Assembly (NCBI RefSeq): GCF_003286915.1
Contig: NZ_QMFY01000005.1
Coordinates: 310,001-374,000, forward strand
Source of the DNA: Pseudochryseolinea flava
GTDB lineage: Bacteria > Bacteroidota > Bacteroidia > Cytophagales > Cyclobacteriaceae
DNA length: 64,000 bases
Direction of reading: 5' to 3'
Positions within the stretch are counted from its first letter, which is position 1, and the number at the start of each line of letters is the position of its first letter. Shown here one piece after another: positions 17,588 to 26,823 of this stretch. Made by a program: the position numbers and the translations under genes. A model generated the notes under the pieces. That model had not been told where the DNA came from, made no database searches, and saw only the letters and a program-made list of their open reading frames with translations.

Positions 17588-17669
17588 ACGATGCGGGGGT
17601 TGCTGGCACGCTGTTTTTGATGACGATATCTGATTATATTTGTTTAGATCAGACCAAACAAACGCAACT

Positions 17670-18164
17670 ATGGCAAAACTCACTCCACAACAGATCACCG
17701 AAATCAATGCAGTGATTGCAGAGATAAACAAAGCTGTAACGCCAACGTCGGAGATTGGTGCGTGCGATAAACCAACGTTGTCGGGTTTACTGTCTTCACA
17801 TGGTATCGATAAAGTAGCGACGTTCTTCAAGTGTCGGAGAGAGTTGTCGAATGATATCGTTACGTTTTTTGTGCGCGAGAAGGGTGTTGCCAAAAGTAAG
17901 TTTGATCGTCATGCGCAGACGCACATTTTTGTAATCGAGCAATCTGAAGGAAACGCTACGGCAAGACCAGTGTCGGGAGAATCTCAAAGACCGGCAGCTA
18001 CTGCGCCAGCACCTCAACCGAAAGCATCAGCGCCTGCAAAAAAAGAAGCGTCAAAGAAAGTGGCAGCTAAGAAAGCTGCTCCAGCAAAGAAAGCTTCACC
18101 TGCGAAGAAATCGCCCGCGACTAAATCGAAGGCTAAACCTGCAGCGAAAGGAAAGAAAAAGTGA
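17670..18164 (+). CDS. small protein with a histone-H1-like Lys/Ala tail
   Basis: 164 residues from the ATG at 17670; an earlier TTG at 17640 precedes any plausible transcript start. Residues 1-98 form a compact domain that I do not recognise, containing GACDKPTLSGLLSSHGI. The rest is a low-complexity tail of Lys, Ala and Pro (KKVAAKKAAPAKKASPAKK), like histone H1 and bacterial HctB-type proteins. It probably binds DNA or RNA non-specifically. TATATTTG at 17635-17642 resembles a -7 element. Confidence 0.7.
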   Translation: MAKLTPQQITEINAVIAEINKAVTPTSEIGACDKPTLSGLLSSHGIDKVATFFKCRRELSNDIVTFFVREKGVAKSKFDRHAQTHIFVIEQSEGNATARPVSGESQRPAATAPAPQPKASAPAKKEASKKVAAKKAAPAKKASPAKKSPATKSKAKPAAKGKKK

Positions 18165-18179
18165 TCCTGAAAATAATGA

Positions 18180-18977
18180 TTACTTTTTCAATTTGATCAG
18201 GAACGCTTGTGGCCATAGTTTTCCTGTGATGAGTAATGCCTTTGAGTTTTTGTCGTAAGCAATGCCATTCAAAACTTCGGCATTTGGATACATGCCGCGT
18301 GCGCGTTCCGTAAGTTGCGTGCAGTCAAGCTTGCCCACAACATTCCCATTGGAAGGATCGATCTTCAGGATCAGGTTGGTCTGCCATACGTTGGCGAAAA
18401 TGAAACCATCGATAAATTCCAATTCGTTAAGATGCTTTACAGGCTTCCCGTTTTCTGTAACGTTGATGGTGCGAATGTCCGCAAGCGTAGCGGTATCTTT
18501 AAAGTGAATTTTTTCGGTTCCATCACTCATAATGAGTTCTGCATTGTTGTGTGTTAAACCCCATCCCTCCATTGGATATTCAAAAGTTCGCAGCTGTTTG
18601 TAAGTTTTGGCGTCGTAGATAAACCCTTTCTTGGTTGTCCACGTGAGTTGGTAGATTTTGTTATTGAGTATCGTAATCCCTTCACCGAAATAGGCTTCGT
18701 CGAGCAGAACTTTTTTATCGTGAGCACCTGTTGCCGGGTTCACTTCAGCAATCCAGGACTGACCTTCTTGTCCTGGCTGGCCTGTACTTTCTAAAATTTT
18801 GTTGTCATGAATGACCAAACCCTGAATGTAGGATTCAGTGTTGTGTGGCAACGTGTTCACAACGGTGTAGTCTATGAGAAGGCTATCCTTCGCGTTGTCT
18901 TCAGAAGGTTTTCCACCACAAGATTCTAATATTGATGCGATCGCGATAATTGCCAAGCAAGGGAGTATATATCTCAT
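18180..18977 (-). CDS. glutaminyl-peptide cyclotransferase (PF05096), lipoprotein
   Basis: 265 residues. The N terminus has a lipobox-type signal with the acylated cysteine in ILESCGG. The remainder is a five-bladed propeller of the plant-type glutamine cyclotransferase family: SYIQGLVIHDNKILESTGQ, FGEGITILNNKIYQLTW, and NELEFIDGFIFANVWQT. It would convert N-terminal glutamine to pyroglutamate on exported peptides. In T9SS bacteria, secreted proteins often carry N-terminal pyroglutamate. Convergent with the gene ending at 18164. Confidence 0.9.
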   Translation of the reverse strand: MRYILPCLAIIAIASILESCGGKPSEDNAKDSLLIDYTVVNTLPHNTESYIQGLVIHDNKILESTGQPGQEGQSWIAEVNPATGAHDKKVLLDEAYFGEGITILNNKIYQLTWTTKKGFIYDAKTYKQLRTFEYPMEGWGLTHNNAELIMSDGTEKIHFKDTATLADIRTINVTENGKPVKHLNELEFIDGFIFANVWQTNLILKIDPSNGNVVGKLDCTQLTERARGMYPNAEVLNGIAYDKNSKALLITGKLWPQAFLIKLKK

Positions 18978-19104
18978 AGTCTAAAATGTGGTCACAAGAA
19001 AATCAAAATTATTTGGAATCGCCAATAGAACGTGAAGCCTTTAATTCGCCGATTTGAATGTATGATGAGAAGATGTCGTTCACTAAAAAGCGATCATTGC
19101 CGCA

Positions 19105-21243
19105 TCAGCCTTCCGTTTTTACCTCGATGATTTCAATTTCGGTTCTACGGTTGATCTCGCGACCTTCTGTTTCATCGTCATTCGAAACGAGTGGTCTTTC
19201 TGATCCGAATCCTTTAGCAGAAAGCTTTGAAGGATCGATGCCTTGTCCAGTAAGATAGTGTACTACCGACTCAGCGCGTTTTAAAGAAAGTACCTTGTTA
19301 GTGGCGGCGTTACCCGAGTTATCGGTATGGCCGTTGATCTGGACTTTGAGGTGTGTGTTAGCATTTAACAACGCTCTGATGTTTTCAAGCTCCGCTACCG
19401 ATTCAGATTTTAGATCAGCCTTACCAACATCGAAGAAAATATTTTTCAAAATCACTTTCGATCCCACTTGTGCTTTCACCATGATGATACTCATGTCGAT
19501 CTCCTGGAATTCTGCAAACTGTGGTACATTGAAGTTGATCGAGTTAAAGAGGTAGCCAATCCGCTCCGTCGTCACACCATAGTTACCACCGTGGGGTACG
19601 ATCAATTCGAAGTCACCATTTTCGGCGTTGGTGTTAATTTTTGTAATCACTTTTCGTGAGTTGTTGTCTACCAGTGTTACGACTGCGCCCAATGGCGTTC
19701 CGGTCATTTCATCTAACACCTTTCCCTTTAACATCGTCACAACTTTCATGTCTTTATGAACTTGAACGATTGGATCGACATATTCTTCAACACGCTCATG
19801 TTTAGGTTCTTCTTTTGGTTTATCCAACACAGGAGGCACTACGGCGGCAACAACTTCAACTGGCGGCGCTGTCACGGCAGGTTGCTCTACAACGGCAGGT
19901 TCTTCTTGCTTTGGTGCAGGTTCGTTAACAGGTTCGTTACTCGCAATGAGCACAGGAGGTTCTTCGTGTTTCGGTTCCTCTTGCTTTGGTTTGGCAGGCG
20001 GATCTAAAAACTGCACGCGATAAATGTCGGCATCACCCATTCCGTCTTCGCGGATGGTAGAGTAGTATCCAACTTTTTTATCGGCCGACACGCTGAAGAA
20101 TCCGTCGTACTCGATAGAGTTGAGTGGATACCCAAGGTTTACAGGTCTGGTCCATTTGCCATCTTTAAACTCACTGCGGAAAATGTCATTACTTCCCATT
20201 GTCGGGTGACCATCAGAAGAGAAATAGAGGGTCACGCCATCGGGATGAATGAATGGAGAGTCTTCGTTGCCCGGTGTGTTGATGGTGCTTCCAAGGTTTG
20301 AAGCTTTTCCCCAATTGCCCTTATCATCTTTCTCGCTCACGTAGATGTCGAGTTCACCTTTTCCGCCTGGTCTGTTGCTGGTGAAAAACAATCTTTTTCC
20401 GTCGGCAGAAATTGACGCTGACGTTTCCCAGAAAAGCGGTGTGTTGATATTCTTGTTTAAAGGAACAGGTTTTGTCCAATCACCTTCGAGTGTCGATGTG
20501 AAAATATCGCCAGAGCCTTCTTCGTAGTACAAGAAAAGAGTCTTCCCATCAGATGACATTGACGCTGCAGCATCATGGAATTTGATGTTGATGTTCGGGC
20601 TGATCTTTTGAGGTACACCCCATGACCCACCCGATTGACGGGAAATGTAGATGTCTTCGAAGTTCGTACCGCTTTTTATTTTGTAGTCGTCAGTAGAGCG
20701 GTTTGTAGTAAAGATCATCGTTGATCCGTCGGCAGAAATGATGGGCGAATATTCATGGAACGGTGTGTTGATATTCGGGCCAGCATTTTCAATTTTCAAA
20801 TACGTTGGATGTTGAACAAGTGAATCACCAATTGCACATTCGGTGATTTTGTGATTTGCCATGGAGGCTAGCTTCTTGTTCTTCTTCTGAAATTCCTCGA
20901 AATGTTTTTTTGCTTGTCCGTACTGGTGGCTGTACTGATAGGCCAGTCCGATATGATAATCGAAGTCGGGGTCAATATCAGGTTGTGTGTTATATGCCTT
21001 TTGGAGAAAGGGAAGCGCTTTGCTTTTATTTTCGGTATACAAGTAAGTCATTCCGAGCTTGAAGTTGGCTTCAGCGTCGGCGGGACTCATGTTCACAGCT
21101 TGTGTGAATACGTCCAAAGCGTCAATAAAATCCTTTCTCGAGTAAAGGCGATCGCCCTTCTCTAGCAGAGATTTCAAATCTTGGCTGTAGCCCGAAAGAC
21201 TACAGGTGATGATGATGAGTGTTATTAGGAGTCGTTTATCCAT
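19105..21243 (-). CDS. OmpA-family protein with TPR and PD40 repeats
   Basis: 712 residues with a signal peptide (1-20). TPR repeats span about 25-130. A WD40-like PD40 propeller covers about 160-405, with SADGKRLFFTSNRPGG and HPDGVTLYFSSDG. A Pro/Glu/Val-rich linker (about 410-505) follows, then a carboxypeptidase-regulatory-like domain (about 515-590). The C-terminal OmpA peptidoglycan-binding domain includes INGHTDNSGNAATNKVLS and REINRRTEIEI. It probably anchors an outer-membrane complex to peptidoglycan. The layout resembles PorE-like proteins, but assignment to T9SS is not supported by neighbours. Confidence 0.9.
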   Translation of the reverse strand: MDKRLLITLIIITCSLSGYSQDLKSLLEKGDRLYSRKDFIDALDVFTQAVNMSPADAEANFKLGMTYLYTENKSKALPFLQKAYNTQPDIDPDFDYHIGLAYQYSHQYGQAKKHFEEFQKKNKKLASMANHKITECAIGDSLVQHPTYLKIENAGPNINTPFHEYSPIISADGSTMIFTTNRSTDDYKIKSGTNFEDIYISRQSGGSWGVPQKISPNINIKFHDAAASMSSDGKTLFLYYEEGSGDIFTSTLEGDWTKPVPLNKNINTPLFWETSASISADGKRLFFTSNRPGGKGELDIYVSEKDDKGNWGKASNLGSTINTPGNEDSPFIHPDGVTLYFSSDGHPTMGSNDIFRSEFKDGKWTRPVNLGYPLNSIEYDGFFSVSADKKVGYYSTIREDGMGDADIYRVQFLDPPAKPKQEEPKHEEPPVLIASNEPVNEPAPKQEEPAVVEQPAVTAPPVEVVAAVVPPVLDKPKEEPKHERVEEYVDPIVQVHKDMKVVTMLKGKVLDEMTGTPLGAVVTLVDNNSRKVITKINTNAENGDFELIVPHGGNYGVTTERIGYLFNSINFNVPQFAEFQEIDMSIIMVKAQVGSKVILKNIFFDVGKADLKSESVAELENIRALLNANTHLKVQINGHTDNSGNAATNKVLSLKRAESVVHYLTGQGIDPSKLSAKGFGSERPLVSNDDETEGREINRRTEIEIIEVKTEG

Positions 21244-21396
21244 ACAAATGGATATTACGGGGTTCGGTCAATTCGAAAATTACTCTTATTCTCACTGCAA
21301 TTCAAGCTGCGGGGCCGGTTAATTGTTACGATTCGCCAATTGCGTCAAGCAGCCGTTATTTGGATGAATTACGACGTCACTTTTCACGCTGCTAAA

Positions 21397-23049
21397 CTAA
21401 TTTTTTCCGTTCCATCCCGGACCACGCACGACGCGTCCTGGTTTGGCTCCGGTGTGTTCCCCATTTTTCAATACGACGACACCGTTCACCAGAACGTGTA
21501 CCATCCCCGTTGCATACGCCTTGGGGTTGTCGAAAGTTGCTTTATCCTGCACGGCATTGTAGTTGAAAATGGCGATATCGGCGTAAAATCCTTTTTTAAG
21601 CGCACCTCTTTTTTTGATTGACAGATTTGACGCAGGAAGCGATGTTAACCTTCTGATCGCTTCTTCAAGCGATACAAGTTTCTCGTCGCGGACATATTTC
21701 CCCACAAAACGTGCGAATGTGCCGTACGCCCTTGGGTGTGTTCCCCAATCTGCGAAAATCTTTAGATCCGACATCGACGCTCCATCAGACCCGAAACTCA
21801 CGTAAGGTTGTTGAATGATTCTTCGAATGTTGTCTTCCGATTGTTGGTAGTACACAGCGGCAATGGTCGACTTGTCTCGCATCACCAAATCAATAACCGT
21901 TTCGTCAGCATTTTTGCCATGCATTTTGGCTACTTCATCAAGTCTCTTTCCGCGATACAACTTGTTGAGTGAATCCAATCGGAACCCTAACATCTGCACA
22001 TCTTTCGGATCAGAGTTTTTGTATGGAATTCCTTTTCCCATCTCATATAAAACTTTCTTTCGCGTTTGTGGATCACGCAGTCGTTTACGCATAGCTTGCG
22101 CACCACCTTCTTGCACCCAATTCGGCAAACGCGCAGTGAGTCCTGTAGCACTTGCAATGTAGGGATAGTTATTCGCAGTGATTTTTAATCCAGCTTTTCT
22201 TGCGCTGTCTATTTTAAAAAGTACCGTATCAATTTTTGGCCAGTTGCGCGCAATGTTAATTTTTAAATGATAAATCTCCGCGGGGATGTTCGCCTCTTTT
22301 GCGATACGGAATGTTTCGTTAAGTCCTTTCAAAATAAAATCGCCCTCACTACGCATGTGCGTTGTGTAAATGCCGCCGTACTGCGCGGCAACTTTCGAGA
22401 GTGCAATCAGTTCTTCGGTAGAGGCATAATCAGCAGGCGCATAGATGAGTGATGATCCCAAACCCATAGCGCCCTCTTCCATAGCTTGCTTGACAAGATT
22501 TTTCATACGCTCAAGTTCGGGAGGTGAGGGCGCGCGATTCTCATGTCCCAATTCATGAAGACGTATCGAAGTAGCACCAACAAAACTCGCGACGTTCGGT
22601 GTAGAACCTTTTTTCATAAGCCATCTGAAGTAACCGCCGAGGGTTGTCCAAAGACTGTCGACAGGTTTGGCTGTTGCTTTTCTTTTCACAGGACCAGGAC
22701 TCCAGCCTTCGCCGAAAACTTCGAGTGTAACGCCTTGCTTAATGTCGCTCACAGAACGTCCATCCATGAGTAAACTTCGGTCTGCCCAACTCAGCATGTT
22801 GATGAATCCCGGCGCAACGACCAGCCCTGTTGCGTCAATTTCTTTTTTGCCTGCGTCGTTAGAAAGATCACCGATGGCAACGATCGTATCAGCATTTATG
22901 GCAACATCGCCTGTGAACGGCGTGCTACCGGTGCCGTCATAGATGGTGCCATGCCGGATAATAAGATCATATTGATTTTTTTGCGGAGAAGTCGACGTAC
23001 AAGCGAGGATAATTAAGACCCCGGCTGTCATCATAAAAAAATGTCGCAT
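21397..23049 (-). CDS. N-acyl-D-amino-acid deacylase family amidohydrolase, lipoprotein
   Basis: 550 residues from the ATG at 23049. This start gives a lipoprotein signal with lipobox LIILACTST, whereas an upstream start at 23094 would bury it. The amidohydrolase fold is clear: YDLIIRHGTIYDGTGS, VVAPGFINMLSWAD, and FVGATSIRLHELG. YTTHMRSEGD and VSFGSDGASM carry metal or active-site residues. The usual GFID-x-H-x-H motif is altered to GFINMLSWAD, so one metal site may be lost. It probably removes acyl groups from D-amino acids or peptides in the periplasm. Confidence 0.85.
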   Translation of the reverse strand: MRHFFMMTAGVLIILACTSTSPQKNQYDLIIRHGTIYDGTGSTPFTGDVAINADTIVAIGDLSNDAGKKEIDATGLVVAPGFINMLSWADRSLLMDGRSVSDIKQGVTLEVFGEGWSPGPVKRKATAKPVDSLWTTLGGYFRWLMKKGSTPNVASFVGATSIRLHELGHENRAPSPPELERMKNLVKQAMEEGAMGLGSSLIYAPADYASTEELIALSKVAAQYGGIYTTHMRSEGDFILKGLNETFRIAKEANIPAEIYHLKINIARNWPKIDTVLFKIDSARKAGLKITANNYPYIASATGLTARLPNWVQEGGAQAMRKRLRDPQTRKKVLYEMGKGIPYKNSDPKDVQMLGFRLDSLNKLYRGKRLDEVAKMHGKNADETVIDLVMRDKSTIAAVYYQQSEDNIRRIIQQPYVSFGSDGASMSDLKIFADWGTHPRAYGTFARFVGKYVRDEKLVSLEEAIRRLTSLPASNLSIKKRGALKKGFYADIAIFNYNAVQDKATFDNPKAYATGMVHVLVNGVVVLKNGEHTGAKPGRVVRGPGWNGKN

Positions 23050-23206
23050 GTGCAATTGGAAAAAGTCCACGATGATAGCGAGTAAAGCTGACACGGAAAA
23101 GCACAGAAATTGATTTATGTGGAGAATGTAATATTCGGTGAGCTTGTTAGTGCTTATGTAACAGAAAACGAGAGCGTCTTGGGATTTTTATATTTTTGGC
23201 GAAGAT

Positions 23207-23740
23207 ATGCGTGACGCGGAAATTCTACATTTTCATAATCTTGATTATCTCCGGGCAGGAAATCCACGCCAAAGACAAGCTTATAAGGTATTGCAGAAGT
23301 ATTGTGTATTTGAACTTCTTCGTGAATTCGATCCCTTTCTCGCGGGCACCATTCCAATTGAAATTGACGTTGACGGAAGTGATCTTGATGTGCTCTGTTA
23401 TTGGGAAAATAAGAATTTGTTTATTTCCGTTTTACAGAAGTCGTTCTCTATGATGCCGAATTTTTCTTTGCGGGAAATTGTGCTGCATCAACATCAAACC
23501 GTGATCGCGAATATTGACGTCGACGGATTTCCAATCGAAATATTTGGGCAAGATCTTCCCGTGAGCGCACAGTTCGGTTATCGTCACATGATGGTTGAAT
23601 ATAAATTGTTGAAGAAATACGGCGACGATTTTCGAAAGGAAGTCATCCAGTTAAAGGGGTTGGGGATGAAAACCGAATCCGCGTTTGCTAAAATACTTGG
23701 ATTGGATGGCGATCCCTATGCTGCTTTATTGGCGCTGTAA
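23207..23740 (+). CDS. DUF4269 protein
   Basis: 177 residues. The sequence fits DUF4269, a nucleotidyltransferase-like family: GTIPIEIDVDGSDLDVLCY resembles the paired acidic residues of that fold, and QFGYRHMMVEYKLL follows. The N-terminal LDYLRAGNPRQRQAY is also typical. No biochemical function is known. It is divergent from the amidohydrolase gene and followed closely by an exported-protein gene. Confidence 0.82.
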   Translation: MRDAEILHFHNLDYLRAGNPRQRQAYKVLQKYCVFELLREFDPFLAGTIPIEIDVDGSDLDVLCYWENKNLFISVLQKSFSMMPNFSLREIVLHQHQTVIANIDVDGFPIEIFGQDLPVSAQFGYRHMMVEYKLLKKYGDDFRKEVIQLKGLGMKTESAFAKILGLDGDPYAALLAL

Positions 23741-23793
23741 GGTTAATGAAGTTACGCGATTCTCTTATCTTTGCGACTTACAGAACCCCAAAT

Positions 23794-24642
23794 ATGAAAA
23801 AACACTATCAGCTAATGATCATGTTGATCATGCTCCTGTCCACTATCGCGAGTGCTCAAAGTAAAAAGGTGCTCATTAAATCGCGACTCGCTCCCAATAC
23901 TAATTATGTAACGCAGGTCGATAACCTAACCAATATAACGATGGATATTGACGCGTCGGACGATGTTAAAAAGTCATTGGCCTCCGCGGGAATGTCCATG
24001 CCGATGGCCATGAAAACCGAGCAACGGATGGAAATGAACACGTTGGTAAGTGAAGCTGATGCGCAAGGAAATCGAAAGGTAGAAGTCCAATTTACAAAAA
24101 ATGAGGTAGCCTCTTCAGTTGGAGACAAAAAGCTAGATATGCCTCCGTTTGGTTTAGCTAAAATTTTCTATACGGTGAATAAGGATGAGCAAGCGCAAAT
24201 TGACTCAATGGCGGGCGATAAACTCACAAACGAAGTTATTGAATCGATGAAGAACATGGTGATGAAAGCCTATGTGAAATTTCCAGATTATCCAATTGGC
24301 CTGGGCGATAAATTTGAAGATAAAATGCCGATGAACATTCCGGTAAAAGGATTTGATGCGGCGGTTGTATTGGTGTCACGTTTTAAAGTTGTCGCCGTGA
24401 CCGATACAGAGGTTAAGCTTGATGTTAAACAAACAATGGAGATGAGTATGACATCTCAAGAGAAAAAGGCTGATGTGAAAATGGAAGGCGATGGTAAAGG
24501 TGTCGCGGTGTACAATATTGCGATGGACCATTTAACAAACTATGATGTGAAGCTTGATATGGACATGGTTTTTAAAATGGAAGGCATGAACTTGACGATG
24601 AAGGGCGACATCATATCCAAGGCAGTATCTGCTAAGAAATAA
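23794..24642 (+). CDS. exported protein of unknown function
   Basis: 282 residues from the ATG at 23794. An ATG at 23746 is also in frame, but TATCTTTG at 23766-23773 matches the -7 consensus and puts transcription start after it. A signal peptide covers residues 1-21 (TIASAQ). The mature protein is rich in Lys, Met and Asp, with many beta-strand-like segments. Methionine runs include MSMPMAMKTEQRMEM. No family is recognised. Confidence 0.75.
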   Translation: MKKHYQLMIMLIMLLSTIASAQSKKVLIKSRLAPNTNYVTQVDNLTNITMDIDASDDVKKSLASAGMSMPMAMKTEQRMEMNTLVSEADAQGNRKVEVQFTKNEVASSVGDKKLDMPPFGLAKIFYTVNKDEQAQIDSMAGDKLTNEVIESMKNMVMKAYVKFPDYPIGLGDKFEDKMPMNIPVKGFDAAVVLVSRFKVVAVTDTEVKLDVKQTMEMSMTSQEKKADVKMEGDGKGVAVYNIAMDHLTNYDVKLDMDMVFKMEGMNLTMKGDIISKAVSAKK

Positions 24643-24755
24643 TCCCCCATGTTGATGTTGTCAATTTGTAGCGGAGAAACATTAACAAGATATTCACGTT
24701 GCGGAAGAAAATGTATATTCGAAAAAAAAGAACTCAATTAACATCTTAAACAACT

Positions 24756-25343
24756 ATGAGGAAAATACTTTTGATTTTCTGCCTTGCTGTTGCAACCACT
24801 GGGTTTTCACAGAAGGTAAAATTGGTAGAAGGTAGTCTGAAGGCACTGAAAGGTGAGACGGTGATTACTACCGAATTTACGTATGACGATATGAAGATCG
24901 GAAAGGATGGTCTCACAGAAGAAGACTACATCGCGCGAAAGAAAAAAGATTATGATGCTAAAGAAGTTGGTCGCGGTGACAAGTGGGAGAAAGCATGGTT
25001 TGCTGACAGAAAAGAACGCTTTGAGCCACAGTTCAACGAGTTATTTGAAAAGCATGCTAAGGTTGCAACAAAAGGACAATCGAAGTATACCATTATTTTT
25101 AAAACTACGCGTACCGAACCAGGATGGAACGTTGGTGTGGCACGTGCCGCAGCGCGTATCGATGGTGAAGCATGGGTGATCGAAACAGCAAACCCGCTCA
25201 ACGTCATTGCGAAAATCACAGTGACGAATGCACCTGGTCGCGACGCCATGGGTTACGATTTTGATACGGGTTACAGAATTCAAGAGGCTTACGCGAAAAG
25301 TGGAAAAGAAATAGGGAAGTTGATTATCGCGCAAACGAAATAA
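24756..25343 (+). CDS. exported protein of unknown function
   Basis: 195 residues with a signal peptide (1-18, TTGFSQ). The mature part is about 180 residues, polar and Lys/Glu-rich. A conserved-looking stretch TIIFKTTRTEPGWNVGVAR is followed by NPLNVIAKITVTNAPGRD. This resembles small Bacteroidota exported proteins without assigned function. A strong terminator lies 21 bp after the stop. Confidence 0.75.
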   Translation: MRKILLIFCLAVATTGFSQKVKLVEGSLKALKGETVITTEFTYDDMKIGKDGLTEEDYIARKKKDYDAKEVGRGDKWEKAWFADRKERFEPQFNELFEKHAKVATKGQSKYTIIFKTTRTEPGWNVGVARAAARIDGEAWVIETANPLNVIAKITVTNAPGRDAMGYDFDTGYRIQEAYAKSGKEIGKLIIAQTK

Positions 25344-25362
25344 CGAAGTGAAATACTTTATG

Positions 25363-25399
25363 GAGGCTGTCTCAAGATACGAGACAGCCTTTTTTATTT
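25363..25399 (+). terminator. terminator after the 24.8-25.3 kb gene
   Basis: A perfect 9-bp stem, GGCTGTCTC/GAGACAGCC, with a 7-nt loop, followed by TTTTTTATTTT. Confidence 0.85.
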
Positions 25400-25424
25400 T
25401 GTAGGACAGCGGCTTCGATTTGAA

Positions 25425-26495
25425 TCATTGGGGAAGTTTTAAAAATCGACTGTACCGCCAGAACTCATTTAAGTTTCCTTTCACGATATATCCATTATTA
25501 CCAAGGGCGAATGCTCCGATGTTGTGATCATTCTCGTTTAGCACAGGACCATAGTTGCCTTTTTTCGTCCAAACATTCGTCGCAGGATTGTATTCCCAAA
25601 AATCCATGACGCCACTGACATAAAACGCTACACCCCATCCCAGGTAAACTTTGCTGTTGATTACAAATCCCTTGGCATAGTAACGAGCGTAGTCAGGGAA
25701 AGGCGCTTTGGTAGTAGCGACATTTGTCGAAGGAACTAGCGAGATCCAATCGTTATGAAAACGTTTTACGACTAGTCCATTGACGAAATCAAGGTGATAT
25801 CCCAAACCATAATAGACGGTATTGCCAATCACTTTCGCAGTAGCTCCCGCACGAGGGCCACCGGGTAACGCGCCTTTATTCTTCCATTGATTCAAGAAGA
25901 AATCGTACTCCCAAAATTGGTTCAATGCTTTTCCTTGATGAGATCCACCCATTACATAGCCCTTTATGCCGATGTTGAAGGTGATCATATCTCTTGCTAC
26001 AATGCCTGGGAATTTTTGAACGTTTCGCGTTTGTCCTGTTACTGGATCGATCGCCGTGCACTCATTCATTGAATCGCTTTGGTAAGATGCGTAATACACT
26101 TTCCCTTGGTACGAAAAGAGATATGTGTTAATCGCAAGGGTAGTGGCGACATTGTATTGATCGTTGAATAGCTCCCATTGCATCGTCGTTTGATTGAGCT
26201 TGTAGAATACTTCCTGCATCCCGCCGATCGCGCAGTAAATTTCTCCTCCTATTTCGTATATCGAGTTGTTATTACTCGCAAAATTAAATGGGTATGTCGT
26301 TATCACCGGTGGCGTAAGGCGGTTCCAGCTATACGGTGGTAAAATTATGGGCGTGTTTAAATTATCGGGCGCGGGTGATGCGTTAACATCACTTTCTGTT
26401 TTCAAGGATTCACTATCGCGTAGTGCGATATCAAGGTTATCGACGCATGATGACATCATCATCGAAGTGAGGATCAGTAATAATATTCTATTCAT
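25425..26495 (-). CDS. Kelch-repeat lipoprotein
   Basis: 356 residues. The N terminus has a lipoprotein signal (MMSSCVDN). The body has about five Kelch-type repeats, for example NNSIYEIGGEIYCAIGGM, and a second with GYVMGGSHQGKALNQFWEYD, then VYYGLGY and VYLGWGVAF. These form a beta-propeller, probably exposed at the outer membrane. Ligand unknown. It converges with the terminator after the preceding gene. Confidence 0.8.
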   Translation of the reverse strand: MNRILLLILTSMMMSSCVDNLDIALRDSESLKTESDVNASPAPDNLNTPIILPPYSWNRLTPPVITTYPFNFASNNNSIYEIGGEIYCAIGGMQEVFYKLNQTTMQWELFNDQYNVATTLAINTYLFSYQGKVYYASYQSDSMNECTAIDPVTGQTRNVQKFPGIVARDMITFNIGIKGYVMGGSHQGKALNQFWEYDFFLNQWKNKGALPGGPRAGATAKVIGNTVYYGLGYHLDFVNGLVVKRFHNDWISLVPSTNVATTKAPFPDYARYYAKGFVINSKVYLGWGVAFYVSGVMDFWEYNPATNVWTKKGNYGPVLNENDHNIGAFALGNNGYIVKGNLNEFWRYSRFLKLPQ

Positions 26496-26823
26496 AAAAA
26501 GAGGGTTTTACATAACGGCTATCTTCAATAATCACTTTCATGCTACACATCATCGGCGGGTGCGTTCAAAGATCGACTTGCATTTGGGTGAATCAACGAG
26601 TGGGTTTAAGAATGGGGAAAAGTAGCGTAACGAAATGAGGGAAAATCCGGTTAAAGAAGCGACGGTGGTATCGTGAGCGTCGTGAGAAGCTAGCGCCATA
26701 TTTTTTAACTTTTACTGCATGCGTCAATAAAATCGGAGCGGAGAGATTTCGTTTTAGACTTTTCGCTTTCAGCTTTAAACTTAGGAGTGTACGAACGTTT
26801 TACTTAGTTTTGCGGGGATCAAC
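26496..26823. other. 328-bp gap upstream of ftsK
   Basis: No gene seen. Near its right end, 26755-26780 holds CTTTTCGCTTTCAGCTTT, a GCTTTCN repeat like those upstream of the YfhO gene and dnaX. TAGTTTTG at 26805-26812 matches the -7 consensus just before ftsK, without a matching -33. Confidence 0.45.
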
